Program-made: the position numbers and the translations under genes
Shown here: positions 1 through 7,329 of the stretch, piece after piece
Numbering within the stretch: the first letter of the stretch is position 1
Layout of the letters: each line of letters begins with the position of its first letter
Source: a virus
Virus record (IMG/VR): IMGVR_UViG_3300032116_001461
Location: 1-21,923 of that record
DNA: 21,923 nucleotides
Reading direction: 5' to 3' (one strand)
The notes under the pieces: generated by a model
Database searches by the model: none
The model's input: the letters and a program-made list of their open reading frames with translations, nothing else
What the model was told of the DNA's origin: nothing

Positions 1-560
1 AAGAATGGAAAGACGAACACCTCGTCATCACAGGAGGAGAACCACTCCTCGGATGGCAACGAGCCTACCCAGAACTCCTAAGTCATGAAAAGATGAAGGG
101 TCTCTCCGAGATTACTTTTGAGACTAACGGTACTCAACCGCTGACTCCTGAATTTCTTGACTATCTTGAACAATGGTGGTGGGACGGTGGCAAGATTGGC
201 TATGGTTCAGCTAATCATGATCGTGAAATCACATTTAGTGTGAGTGCTAAGTTGAGTTGTTCCGGTGAGAAGGCAGAAGATGCTATCAAGCCTGATGTAG
301 TAGTCGGCTATCAAACAATCGGAAAGGTCTATCTTAAGTTTGTTATCGCAACAGAAGATGATGCTAAGGAAGCACTAGCAGCAGTTGAACAATATCGTGA
401 TGCTGGATTTAAAGGTCATGTTTACTTTATGCCCGTAGGTGGTGTTGAGAGCGTGTATCATCTTAACAATCGCACTGTTGCCGATCTTGCTATGAAGAAC
501 GGTATTCGCTACAGTGACAGACTTCAAGTTCCTCTATTCAAGAATGCGTGGGCAACCTAA
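1..560 (+). CDS. queE: 7-carboxy-7-deazaguanine synthase (QueE-like), 3' part, 5' end outside window
   Basis: The reading frame is open from base 3 (the first two bases are a split codon) to the stop at 558-560, so the ATG at 93 is internal and this is the C-terminal ~185 residues of a longer protein. Visible motifs are ITGGEPLL just inside the window, the radical-SAM GGEP signature that helps bind S-adenosylmethionine, and FETNGT a little later, both typical of QueE. The CxxxCxxC cluster motif would lie upstream. QueE converts 6-carboxytetrahydropterin to 7-carboxy-7-deazaguanine, the precursor of preQ0 and queuosine. In phages this pathway is known to supply 7-deazaguanine DNA modifications that protect against restriction. 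The next gene begins right after the stop. Family is confident; whether the product goes to DNA or tRNA cannot be told here. Confidence 0.88.
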   Translation, partial: EWKDEHLVITGGEPLLGWQRAYPELLSHEKMKGLSEITFETNGTQPLTPEFLDYLEQWWWDGGKIGYGSANHDREITFSVSAKLSCSGEKAEDAIKPDVVVGYQTIGKVYLKFVIATEDDAKEALAAVEQYRDAGFKGHVYFMPVGGVESVYHLNNRTVADLAMKNGIRYSDRLQVPLFKNAWAT

Positions 561-1964
561 GTGGCACTAAACGATAGATATTATGCTGCGGCATTCTGTG
601 ATGAAGAAGATGAGGCCGTGATAAGAACTTATTCTAAACGAATCGGCTTTCTCGTTAGTTCACAAACATTGATTCCGCATGGTGGTATTGGACAATTCAC
701 GAAAAGCTTCTGTGAGTTGATGCACCGCTATGATGTATGCGTAGATATTATCACTGATAAGAGTCCACAGGGCGTTGCGGATGAGTTTGTCAAAGAACTG
801 AACGCAAACATCATCTACCCAGATAATCCACAACGCTATACTGACCACAGTGCTGTCTTTATGTATGAGGATAGCTACTGCTATGAGCGTATGGCTAACT
901 TCCGTGATGCAACTATCAAAGCATTGTCCAGTAATCTATATGATAGCTTCGTCTGCAACACATACGAAACTGTGCAGGTACTTTCTACCTTAGGATTGTC
1001 AGACTATATTCAGACTATCGCATATACTCATTTAGAAAGTCAAATCTTCAAGGATACTAAGAATCCGTTCCTTGATGAAGTCAATGACATGATGAGGTTG
1101 CAGTTGCAGATGCCTGGCATCACAATTGGTACTCAAAGTAAGTTCAACGAATTGCATTTTGAAAATGCATATCATCTTCCTATCCCGCTTCCTGAACAGG
1201 GCTTACTACAAGAATATGACAATGACCGCGAAGGTGTATTGTTTATCGGTCGTTGGGAAGAAGGCAAGAACCCTGAACTATATCTAGAATTGATTGAACA
1301 GACTAAGTTGCCTGCTCGTGTTATGACAAGTGCGAGTGGTGCTAAGAAGTTTGAAGAACGATTGAAGAAGATTGGTGTTGACTATCAAATCAAGGTAGGT
1401 ATCATTGGACAAGAGAAGGTAGACTTTATCAAGAGTTGCCGTGTAGCATTTAACCCAAGCACAGTAGAAAGCTATGGTATTGCTTTCCTTGAGCAGATTA
1501 TTCAGCTCCCTACATTTGCGTTGATTAACCAACGTTGGACGCAAAACTTCCCAAGCACACAATTCTTCACGACTAGCAAGCGTAACATGGCTGAGGATGT
1601 AAAAGCAGTCTATGACCAATACCCCACAAGCAAGTCTTGGTATGCAGCTTATGATTCAGTGAATCATTTCAAGATTCACGAAGATGCAGTATTCCACAAG
1701 TGGAATCATTGCTTTAACGAGTTTGAACCTCGTAAGAGCAATAGCAATACTGCAAAGATTTGTGATGAGACTACTGTAAAATATAAGGACTTTGTTGCTG
1801 GTTTGGGTCGGCGTGTTCTTTGCATTGATGATATTCGTTCGGTACTAGCAAATAGACACAAGTTTAGAATTGTCTATACTGCAAAGGATACTTATTTGAC
1901 TAAAGATCCTTCTTTCGAACCCAAAGAAGAACAAGTTGGCATAGATTTATTTGAAGGATTATAA
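561..1964 (+). CDS. GT-B fold, GT4-type glycosyltransferase
   Basis: 467 aa with a GTG start touching the queE stop. No in-frame ATG exists before the first Rossmann strand (KRIGFLVSSQ, residues 26-35), so GTG is the most economical start although its Shine-Dalgarno is poor. Features of a retaining GT-B enzyme: a glycine-rich turn HGGIGQF (40-46) for the acceptor/nucleotide side, a second-domain entry strand VLFIGRWEEGKNP (226-238), and an E-x7-E motif at E303/E311 (ESYGIAFLE) as in family GT4. The acceptor is unknown. The neighbouring queE, methyltransferase and epimerase genes allow two readings: glycosylation of modified phage DNA, or modification of a surface glycan. The last ~100 residues show no motif I recognise. 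Overlaps the next start as TAATG. Confidence 0.8.
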   Translation: MALNDRYYAAAFCDEEDEAVIRTYSKRIGFLVSSQTLIPHGGIGQFTKSFCELMHRYDVCVDIITDKSPQGVADEFVKELNANIIYPDNPQRYTDHSAVFMYEDSYCYERMANFRDATIKALSSNLYDSFVCNTYETVQVLSTLGLSDYIQTIAYTHLESQIFKDTKNPFLDEVNDMMRLQLQMPGITIGTQSKFNELHFENAYHLPIPLPEQGLLQEYDNDREGVLFIGRWEEGKNPELYLELIEQTKLPARVMTSASGAKKFEERLKKIGVDYQIKVGIIGQEKVDFIKSCRVAFNPSTVESYGIAFLEQIIQLPTFALINQRWTQNFPSTQFFTTSKRNMAEDVKAVYDQYPTSKSWYAAYDSVNHFKIHEDAVFHKWNHCFNEFEPRKSNSNTAKICDETTVKYKDFVAGLGRRVLCIDDIRSVLANRHKFRIVYTAKDTYLTKDPSFEPKEEQVGIDLFEGL

Positions 1965-2629
1965 TGATGGCAGATAGAATTATCACACTAGATAATAATT
2001 TTGAAGTACTGTATGAGGATGGTTTGGATGGTGGTGGCTACGACCATCTACTTGATTTTGTTAACGCAGTGAATCTTGCAGGTAAAACCAATTATACGAA
2101 TGCAGTTGAATGGTGTGCTGGATTTGGAGTGATTGGTTTTGATTTCCTAAACAGAAAGGTCTGTAATCATATGTCATTCATTGATTGCTATGACCTTGCA
2201 ATTCAGTGGTTGATTAAAACTAGCACCCACAACAATGTCAGCGATAAAACTTCTTTCTATATCGCAGACAAAATATCTCTAATCCCAGAAGATGTGAAAT
2301 GGGACTTAGTATTAGCTAATCCTCCACACTGCTTTGAACGTGCTTCCGTAGAGCATTTTGAGAAGACGTTGACCGAACCGCAGAAAGATGATGTAATTCG
2401 AATTACTTGTGATGAGGACCTTGCTGTTCATAAGGAATTTTTCAAGAACATCAGAAGTCATCTATTGCCCGGAGCAGACATTTTTATTTCAGAGGTAAGT
2501 AGTTTTGATGAGGTAGAGCAGTTGGCACGGGATGCAGGGTTAGAGATTGTTTCACGATATGCTGCCGCTAAGCTTTCAATAAACTGTTCAGGTGCAGCAG
2601 TGATATTTCACTTTAAGGAACCGGCATGA
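1964..2629 (+). CDS. small class I SAM-dependent methyltransferase (NPPH motif)
   Basis: 221 aa. The SAM-binding motif I is VEWCAGFGVIGF (48-59) and the catalytic-loop motif IV is LANPPH (117-122), a variant of the NPPY of amino-methyltransferases such as PrmC/HemK and N6-adenine enzymes. There is no separate target-recognition domain, so it resembles PrmC-like or free-standing small phage methyltransferases rather than a restriction-modification enzyme. The ATG overlaps the previous stop by one base (TAATG); a second ATG follows immediately at 1967. The next gene starts within its stop (ATGA), implying translational coupling with the epimerase. The substrate (DNA base, glutamine or sugar nucleotide) cannot be decided from the sequence. 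Confidence 0.7.
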   Translation: MMADRIITLDNNFEVLYEDGLDGGGYDHLLDFVNAVNLAGKTNYTNAVEWCAGFGVIGFDFLNRKVCNHMSFIDCYDLAIQWLIKTSTHNNVSDKTSFYIADKISLIPEDVKWDLVLANPPHCFERASVEHFEKTLTEPQKDDVIRITCDEDLAVHKEFFKNIRSHLLPGADIFISEVSSFDEVEQLARDAGLEIVSRYAAAKLSINCSGAAVIFHFKEPA

Positions 2630-3462
2630 AAAAGATTCTAATTACAGGTAACTCAGGTTACATTGGGTCTCATCTATGTAAGATGCTAGAAGGAGAGTAT
2701 GAGATTCATGGGTTAGACATTTGTGAGCCTCAGCACCCGGTCAAAGAATTTCATCAGATTGACATTAACCGATTGTTTGCCATTGACCAAGAATATGATG
2801 CAGTGATTCACCTTGCTGCACTTGTTAATGTTGGTGAAAGTGAACGTATTCCCATTCAATATTACATCACTAACGTCAATGGTACAATGAACGTAATCAA
2901 CAAGATCAAGACAAAGAATTTCATCTTTGCTAGCACCGGAGCTGCTGAACTATGCGAGAGCGCATACGGTATCAGCAAGAGAGCAGCAGAAGATGTTGTC
3001 CGCGAATATTGCACTACACATAGACCAACCCCCTACACAATCTTTAGGTTCTACAACGTGATTGGTACTGATGGATTCAAACCAACTAATCCAGACGGGT
3101 TGATGTATAATCTTATCAAGGCAATTGATACAGATGAATTCACTATCTATGGTAAGGACTATGAGCAGAGTCATGACGGTACAGCAATGCGTGATTATGT
3201 TCACGTAAACGAAATTTGTAATGCGTTGAAGCTAGCAATCGAAAAGCCTGCAAACAGTGTAGAAAGTTTGGGGCATGGTGTTGGCTACACTGTTAGAGAG
3301 ATTGTAAACAAGTTCCAAGAAGTCAACAACACCTTCTTTGATATCAAGTATGGTCCTCGTAGACCAGGTGATGCAGCGGTCAGCGTGTTAGAAGATGTTT
3401 CTAGCTATATGGAACATTTATATAGTATGGATGAACTTTTAAAGGTTGACAACATTGTTTAA
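2626..3462 (+). CDS. NAD-dependent sugar epimerase/dehydratase, GalE-like
   Basis: 278 aa extended short-chain dehydrogenase. The NAD-binding motif GNSGYIGSH is at 8-16, the catalytic Ser/Thr at 103-104 (ASTGA), and the YxxxK pair is Y114/K118 (YGISK). The stretch around YGKDY...DGTAMRDYVHVNEI in the C-terminal half closely follows UDP-glucose 4-epimerase, where RDYIHV is conserved. It is about 60 residues shorter than bacterial GalE, with deletions mainly in the substrate domain, so specificity may differ. It would interconvert a nucleotide sugar used by the glycosyltransferase encoded two genes upstream. The start ATG overlaps the methyltransferase stop as ATGA. The last codons contain a sigma70-like -35 box for the next gene. 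Confidence 0.82.
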   Translation: MKKILITGNSGYIGSHLCKMLEGEYEIHGLDICEPQHPVKEFHQIDINRLFAIDQEYDAVIHLAALVNVGESERIPIQYYITNVNGTMNVINKIKTKNFIFASTGAAELCESAYGISKRAAEDVVREYCTTHRPTPYTIFRFYNVIGTDGFKPTNPDGLMYNLIKAIDTDEFTIYGKDYEQSHDGTAMRDYVHVNEICNALKLAIEKPANSVESLGHGVGYTVREIVNKFQEVNNTFFDIKYGPRRPGDAAVSVLEDVSSYMEHLYSMDELLKVDNIV

Positions 3463-3474
3463 TTGTGATAGAGT
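3446..3474 (+). promoter_or_regulatory. possible sigma70-type promoter giving a leaderless start
   Basis: TTGACA at 3446-3451, a 17-base spacer, and TAGAGT at 3469-3474 (4 of 6 matches to TATAAT). The -35 lies in the end of the epimerase gene. If real, the expected start of transcription is base 3481, which is the A of the next ATG. The -10 is weak, so this could be chance. Confidence 0.4.
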
Positions 3475-3480
3475 GGTAAC

Positions 3481-4071
3481 ATGAATATATTTTACGTAAA
3501 TTCCGACCCCGAGGTCGCTGCTCGTAGCATGGTTGACCGCCATGTAGTTAAAATGATTCTAGAGACTGCACAGTTGCTCTCTACTGCCCATCGTGTCATT
3601 GACGGTGAGGAGTATGTAGGACAAACGCAGACCGGACGTAAAGCAAAACGATGGAGACTATCTGGCAATGCTGACGCTATTATGTATGCTGCTACTCATA
3701 TTAATCATCCTTCAGCAGTTTGGGTTCGTGAAAACTCTGCTAACTACAATTGGTTGTATGATCATCTTTTGGCTCTTGGTCGTGAGTATACCTATCGTTA
3801 TGGTCGTACTCATCTTACTATTGATAAGCTAAAGGATATTCTCAAGGACGCCCCTGCGAATATCACACAAAGCAAAGTAATGACTAAGATGCCATCTTGC
3901 ATGGACAAGCAGTACATCGTAAGCTTAGACCCGATTATCAACTATCGCAACTATTACAACTACGGCAAGACTGACTTGCTACGCTGGTCTAATCGTCCGC
4001 CTCCGCAGTGGATTGACGGCACGGTTATCATGACTGACGGTAAAAAGCAGATATACACTATACAGAGATAA
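3481..4071 (+). CDS. conserved phage protein, function unknown (possibly DenV-like)
   Basis: 196 aa, N-terminus MNIFYVNSDP followed by a conserved-looking block DRHVVKMILETAQLLSTAH (19-37), then a basic, Tyr/Asn-rich C-terminal half. From memory this N-terminal block is widespread in T4-like phages, mostly as a hypothetical protein. The D-x-H plus following Glu pattern loosely recalls the T4 endonuclease V (pyrimidine-dimer glycosylase) family, but I cannot confirm homology and do not assign that activity. There is only a weak Shine-Dalgarno (GAGTGG) before the ATG. The last 15 codons plus stop are duplicated 1,102 bases downstream, after the methyltransferase gene. Confidence 0.7.
   Translation: MNIFYVNSDPEVAARSMVDRHVVKMILETAQLLSTAHRVIDGEEYVGQTQTGRKAKRWRLSGNADAIMYAATHINHPSAVWVRENSANYNWLYDHLLALGREYTYRYGRTHLTIDKLKDILKDAPANITQSKVMTKMPSCMDKQYIVSLDPIINYRNYYNYGKTDLLRWSNRPPPQWIDGTVIMTDGKKQIYTIQR
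4023..4071 (+). repeat. 49-bp direct repeat, copy A (3' end of upstream gene)
   Basis: The last 49 bases of the 3481-4071 gene match 5125-5173 at 45 of 49 positions with no gaps, including an exact 23-base core. All four differences are transitions and the reading frame is preserved. The copies bracket the methyltransferase gene at 4074-5123. Confidence 0.92.
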
Positions 4072-4073
4072 CT

Positions 4074-5123
4074 ATGCCTAAGAATAAGAATAAAAAATAT
4101 CAAATTACTCATTTAGGCAAGACTCTAAACACTGACCACTGGTATGACTTGCCAGAGGATAAATGTCTAGCATTGAAGGCTGCGTATTACGAGAAGCCTG
4201 ATTTTGATTTGGTTAAGAAAAATCTAGAGGCAGTGTATAATGGTGGTACTGTCATAAGCACTATCACTAGCTATTATGTAAAAGACCTTATGGCTAAAGT
4301 GAAGCTAGAATCTCCGCGATGGTCTATCGAACAAGTCTTTGAATCTATCGACTTGATACGATACTTTTGGAGCCGAGTGCTTTCAAGTGATAAAGTATAC
4401 CCGAAGACCGATTCAGATATCAAGAACTTTGAAGCTGCCCTAAGACTTAGTGGCGGCGGTGTTGCCATGAAGCCATCTAACTATCCTATTAAATCAGTTG
4501 ACGAGATACTTTCTAAGTACAATATCAATGGTAAATACTACGATTTTTCTTGTGGTTGGGGAGTACGATTACTTTCAGCAATGAGAAATCGAGTTGAGTA
4601 TTACGGTACTGACCCTAATAACCTACTAGTAGACAGACTTAGACAGATGGCTACTGACTACAACACAGTAAATGATACATCTGCATTTTATGATATTAGG
4701 TGTCACGGTTCCGAAACATTCGTTCCAGAATGGGAAAACACTATCGGAGTAGCCTTTAGTAGTCCTCCGTATTTCAATCTTGAAGACTATGGTGTTGGTA
4801 ATCAGTCATACAAGCCCGGAACTTCTTATCAAGAGTGGCTAGATAACTATCTACGACCGACGATAGAGAACATCAAGAAATACCTGATTGAAGATGGCAA
4901 GATGCTCGTTAACATTAAAGATTTCTTAGATTACAAGCTATGCGCTGATACTAGAGCCATTGCAGAAAGTCTAGGGTTTCATTACGTAGAAACACTTACG
5001 TTGAAGAACATAACTAGACCAAGTGCTAAAGTAGACTTGAACACAGATGAAGGCATCATGGTGTTCTCAAAGAATCCCGTACAGCCAGAGATAGTTCCTG
5101 AAAGCCTATTCGTTTTTGGATGA
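4074..5123 (+). CDS. DNA methyltransferase, SPPY type (N4-cytosine or N6-adenine)
   Basis: 349 aa. A class I methyltransferase core occupies the C-terminal half: motif I YDFSCGWGVRLLSA (156-169), the acidic strand-2 end GTDPN (178-182), and motif IV SSPPYFNLEDYG (229-240). SPPY is the hallmark of exocyclic amino-methylating DNA enzymes, frequently m4C. The first ~135 residues are a separate, mostly helical region that may recognise DNA. No restriction partner is adjacent, so protection of phage DNA or a regulatory mark is more likely than a complete restriction-modification pair. The gene starts two bases after the previous stop and lies exactly between two copies of a 49-bp direct repeat, which suggests it arrived as a cassette. 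Its stop overlaps the ATG of a 17-codon ORF. Confidence 0.83.
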   Translation: MPKNKNKKYQITHLGKTLNTDHWYDLPEDKCLALKAAYYEKPDFDLVKKNLEAVYNGGTVISTITSYYVKDLMAKVKLESPRWSIEQVFESIDLIRYFWSRVLSSDKVYPKTDSDIKNFEAALRLSGGGVAMKPSNYPIKSVDEILSKYNINGKYYDFSCGWGVRLLSAMRNRVEYYGTDPNNLLVDRLRQMATDYNTVNDTSAFYDIRCHGSETFVPEWENTIGVAFSSPPYFNLEDYGVGNQSYKPGTSYQEWLDNYLRPTIENIKKYLIEDGKMLVNIKDFLDYKLCADTRAIAESLGFHYVETLTLKNITRPSAKVDLNTDEGIMVFSKNPVQPEIVPESLFVFG

Positions 5124-5173
5124 AGGTTATCGTAACTGACGGTAAAAAGCAGATATATACTATACAGAGGTAA
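5120..5173 (+). CDS. 17-codon mini-ORF duplicating the C-terminus of the 3481-4071 protein
   Basis: ATG at 5120 overlaps the methyltransferase stop (ATGA); the product is MKVIVTDGKKQIYTIQR. Its last 15 residues equal the C-terminus of the protein ending at 4071 except one Met-to-Val change. Two of four nucleotide differences are silent. It may be a translated peptide, a relic of a displaced gene end, or simply a ribosome feeder for the next gene: its end, ACAGAGGTAA, supplies the Shine-Dalgarno for the ATG at 5177. Confidence 0.45.
   Translation: MKVIVTDGKKQIYTIQR
5125..5173 (+). repeat. 49-bp direct repeat, copy B (after the methyltransferase)
   Basis: Second copy of the repeat described at 4023-4071, 45 of 49 identical. 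It ends in GAGG plus TAA, directly before the ATG at 5177, so it carries that gene's ribosome-binding site. Confidence 0.92.
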
Positions 5174-5176
5174 AAT

Positions 5177-5593
5177 ATGTTTGAAAAATTAAAAAAATTG
5201 TTTAGTCCAGCCCCAGAGCCGACTCCTGAACCTGTGCCAGAAGTAAAGAAGGCACCTAAGAAGAAAGAGCTTACACCTAAGGAGAAGGCAACTGCTGCCG
5301 GCGAGCCTTACGTTAACATCATAAGCGTTGACCTTGACCCAGCCGACATTAACAATGGCGCTTTTGAACTTGAATGGAATGATAAGTTTCTAGTAAATCT
5401 AGTCAAGCAGGGTTACAAGATTCGTGATGATGATACCGAGGCACAAATTGTGGATCGTTGGTTCCAAACTGTATGCCGAAACATTGCACTTGAAGTATAT
5501 GAACAACAGCAGGCCGACCCTGATAAACGTGAATCAGATATGCGTGTTATTCAGCAGCGTGATTTAGGTGGCGGATTTACCGAAGTTAGTTAA
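5177..5593 (+). CDS. conserved hypothetical protein of marine T4-like phages
   Basis: 138 aa. The N-terminus (MFEKLKKLFSPAP) is basic and is followed by a Pro/Glu then Lys-rich linker (about 10-45). The folded part begins near EPYVNIISVDLDP (43-55) and contains NGAFELEWNDKF and IVDRWFQTVCRNI, ending in RDLGGGFTEVS. I recall the pattern of FELxWN, VDRWF and a terminal RDLG..EVS as common in cyanophage and other marine T4-like genomes, where it is uncharacterised; this is memory, not a search. The Shine-Dalgarno GAGG lies in the preceding repeat. No function is proposed. Confidence 0.75.
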   Translation: MFEKLKKLFSPAPEPTPEPVPEVKKAPKKKELTPKEKATAAGEPYVNIISVDLDPADINNGAFELEWNDKFLVNLVKQGYKIRDDDTEAQIVDRWFQTVCRNIALEVYEQQQADPDKRESDMRVIQQRDLGGGFTEVS

Positions 5594-5611
5594 TATTTTG
5601 GATAAAAAAGG

Positions 5612-5640
5612 TTGACAACTGCTACGTTATTGTGTATTAT
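5612..5640 (+). promoter_or_regulatory. sigma70 promoter for the ParB-like/GIY-YIG-like pair
   Basis: TTGACA at 5612-5617, 17-base spacer, TATTAT at 5635-5640, in a 78-base intergenic gap. Transcription would start near 5647; AAAAGG serves as Shine-Dalgarno for the ATG at 5672. The bases before the -10 (TTGTG) and an ATTAAC element just downstream are shared with the promoter at 7273. Confidence 0.8.
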
Positions 5641-5671
5641 GTGTATACATTAACTAGTAAAAGGTACTGAT

Positions 5672-6853
5672 ATGGCAGTAAAGTTTAAATGGGTAGCTAA
5701 CACTACTAAGATTACTAAGAAGCAGCTTCCGGTAAATGAACTTGACCGTAAGCCCGGTGATATTACCGCACGAAGCGCAGTGGATATGGCTAACGATTTT
5801 ACTGTGTCGCCTGAAATGGAGCAGATCAAATCTGCTCTAGCCGATAAAAGCTATAGTAATTCAGCCCCTCAAGATTTCAGCGATACTCCGACTCTAATGA
5901 AGTTGAAGATTCGCTTGCTTATTTCTGCACTTGAGTTTCAGCGTCCTATTGAATTCACGCACGTTAAGAAAATCGTACTTGAATGGGATTCTAGGCGCCC
6001 TGCTACTATCAATGTAGTTTATAATCCCGATACAAAGCAGCATTACATCACTGATGGGCAGCATACTGTTCTTGCATATGCAATCCGTGCATATTTGGGA
6101 TTGTTCAAGGATGTTGATCCGGCAGATTGGCTTGACCTTGAAATAAATTGCCAGGTCGTAGTGACCAATGATATGGCATTTTGTAGCGAACACTTTCAAG
6201 GAATTAACGGCGGAGACAAACTGCCATTGACTCCGTTTGATTATTGGAAGCCAAAGGTTCTCGGAAAACGTCAGCATTCTCCGAACAAGCAAACTAAGGA
6301 TACCTATGAGATTGCATTTGCTAAACAACTCATCTTAGAAAAGTACAAGATTATTCCAGTACACCAAGATTCACCTGATAGATTTAAGCCCGGCGCATTA
6401 GTGCATGTACACAATCTTGAAAAGATGAGTGTTGAGGATGTTGCTTTCATGGCAAAAAATCACAACACGTATTGGTCGCAGGAACCGGTTGATCCTTCTG
6501 AAATGCTTCCGTTGCAGGAACTTCGCAATCGTTGCGTAAAAGCGGGTGCAGAAACAGACTCTAAGGAGTTTAAGGAATTCATGCAAGACCTAAACACAAT
6601 TATCAAGCATGTCCTGGGAGGCTTTGCTGAACTCAAGCACAAGACACAAGAAGTATACCCCAAATACCATTTAGCTGCGTTCGGTGAAACAAAGACAGCG
6701 CCGAAGGACGCTTCATTGTCGCTTTTACTCAAGATGTATAAGAAGGCGGGTGGAACTTATCGGTATGCTCCTAGCATTCTAATCAACAAATATAGTGAGA
6801 ACAACACTGATTTGTTTGATCATCTTGACCCTGCAATTAGGAAGATGTTCTGA
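5672..6853 (+). CDS. ParB/Srx-like (DGQH-motif) protein
   Basis: 393 aa. The central region has the N-terminal ParB-domain arrangement: FQRPIEFTHVKKIVLEWD (89-106), then INVVYNPDTKQHYITDGQHTVLAYAIRA (113-140 by position), i.e. a strand pair closed by DGQHT. In ParB, DndB and DGQHR-type proteins this loop is DGxHR and binds or hydrolyses nucleotide, or acts in DNA modification control; here the final Arg is Thr. The rest (about 190-393) is helical without a recognisable helix-turn-helix. It could be a DNA-binding regulator, a nuclease, or a modification-associated factor; position alone does not choose. It has its own promoter and shares a one-base overlap with the following GIY-YIG-like gene, so the two probably act together. 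Confidence 0.68.
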   Translation: MAVKFKWVANTTKITKKQLPVNELDRKPGDITARSAVDMANDFTVSPEMEQIKSALADKSYSNSAPQDFSDTPTLMKLKIRLLISALEFQRPIEFTHVKKIVLEWDSRRPATINVVYNPDTKQHYITDGQHTVLAYAIRAYLGLFKDVDPADWLDLEINCQVVVTNDMAFCSEHFQGINGGDKLPLTPFDYWKPKVLGKRQHSPNKQTKDTYEIAFAKQLILEKYKIIPVHQDSPDRFKPGALVHVHNLEKMSVEDVAFMAKNHNTYWSQEPVDPSEMLPLQELRNRCVKAGAETDSKEFKEFMQDLNTIIKHVLGGFAELKHKTQEVYPKYHLAAFGETKTAPKDASLSLLLKMYKKAGGTYRYAPSILINKYSENNTDLFDHLDPAIRKMF

Positions 6854-7269
6854 TGTTTATGTATATAGCAGAAGTATACGGAAAGATTAAACCAGGAATT
6901 AGTAAGACTGTTACCAGTCGTATTCTATCATATGATAAGGGTAATACTAATCCTGTATTTCACAAGTTATATGTAGCAAACGATGGTTTTGGTAGTCATA
7001 TCAATAATCTAGAAGCATATGTGTTGCGTGAACTTTTCCCGTATTTAGAAAATCCAAACGGTAACAGAACTCCTAGCGAATATGTTGATCCTAAATTTAC
7101 ACAGATTGATGTACCGCATGTTCAAGCGTTAATAGAAACTCGCATAAAGAATTATCCATTACAAATACGTAAATTAAAAGATGAGTATCTTCCGATTACT
7201 AGGCACAACGCTAAAGCTATCATAGAAGGTATAACGTTATTTCCGGATAAGTACCTTGAGGACATTTAA
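6853..7269 (+). CDS. GIY-YIG-like (T5 ORF172-like) small protein
   Basis: 138 aa. The N-terminus MYIAEVYGKIKPGISKTVTSR (3-23 by position) fits the two-strand GIY...YIG core in its variant form, with a KPGIS strand and a following Arg. A candidate catalytic Glu lies in NLEAYVLREL (about 53-62), and PSEYVD follows. The match is to the T5 ORF172/MUG113-like branch rather than to classical homing enzymes, and is made by eye, so a non-catalytic DNA-binding role is possible. The ATG overlaps the ParB-like stop (TGATG) with AGGAAG as Shine-Dalgarno. Confidence 0.45.
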   Translation: MFMYIAEVYGKIKPGISKTVTSRILSYDKGNTNPVFHKLYVANDGFGSHINNLEAYVLRELFPYLENPNGNRTPSEYVDPKFTQIDVPHVQALIETRIKNYPLQIRKLKDEYLPITRHNAKAIIEGITLFPDKYLEDI

Positions 7270-7272
7270 GGC

Positions 7273-7301
7273 TTGACAAGTACGCATATTTTGTGTATAA
7301 T
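7273..7301 (+). promoter_or_regulatory. perfect sigma70 consensus promoter
   Basis: TTGACA at 7273-7278, a 17-base spacer and TATAAT at 7296-7301, all matching consensus. The predicted start is near 7308, giving a ~22-base leader with AGGA before the ATG at 7330. It should be recognised by unmodified host polymerase and suggests early expression of the exonuclease and the genes behind it. Confidence 0.9.
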
Positions 7302-7329
7302 GAACGTATATTAACAGACAGGATCCTTC

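Noticed and set aside
93-560. An independent gene starting at the ATG at 93
   Set aside because: The same frame is open to base 3 and encodes the GGEP motif and other QueE residues, so this ATG is internal to a gene that starts before the window.
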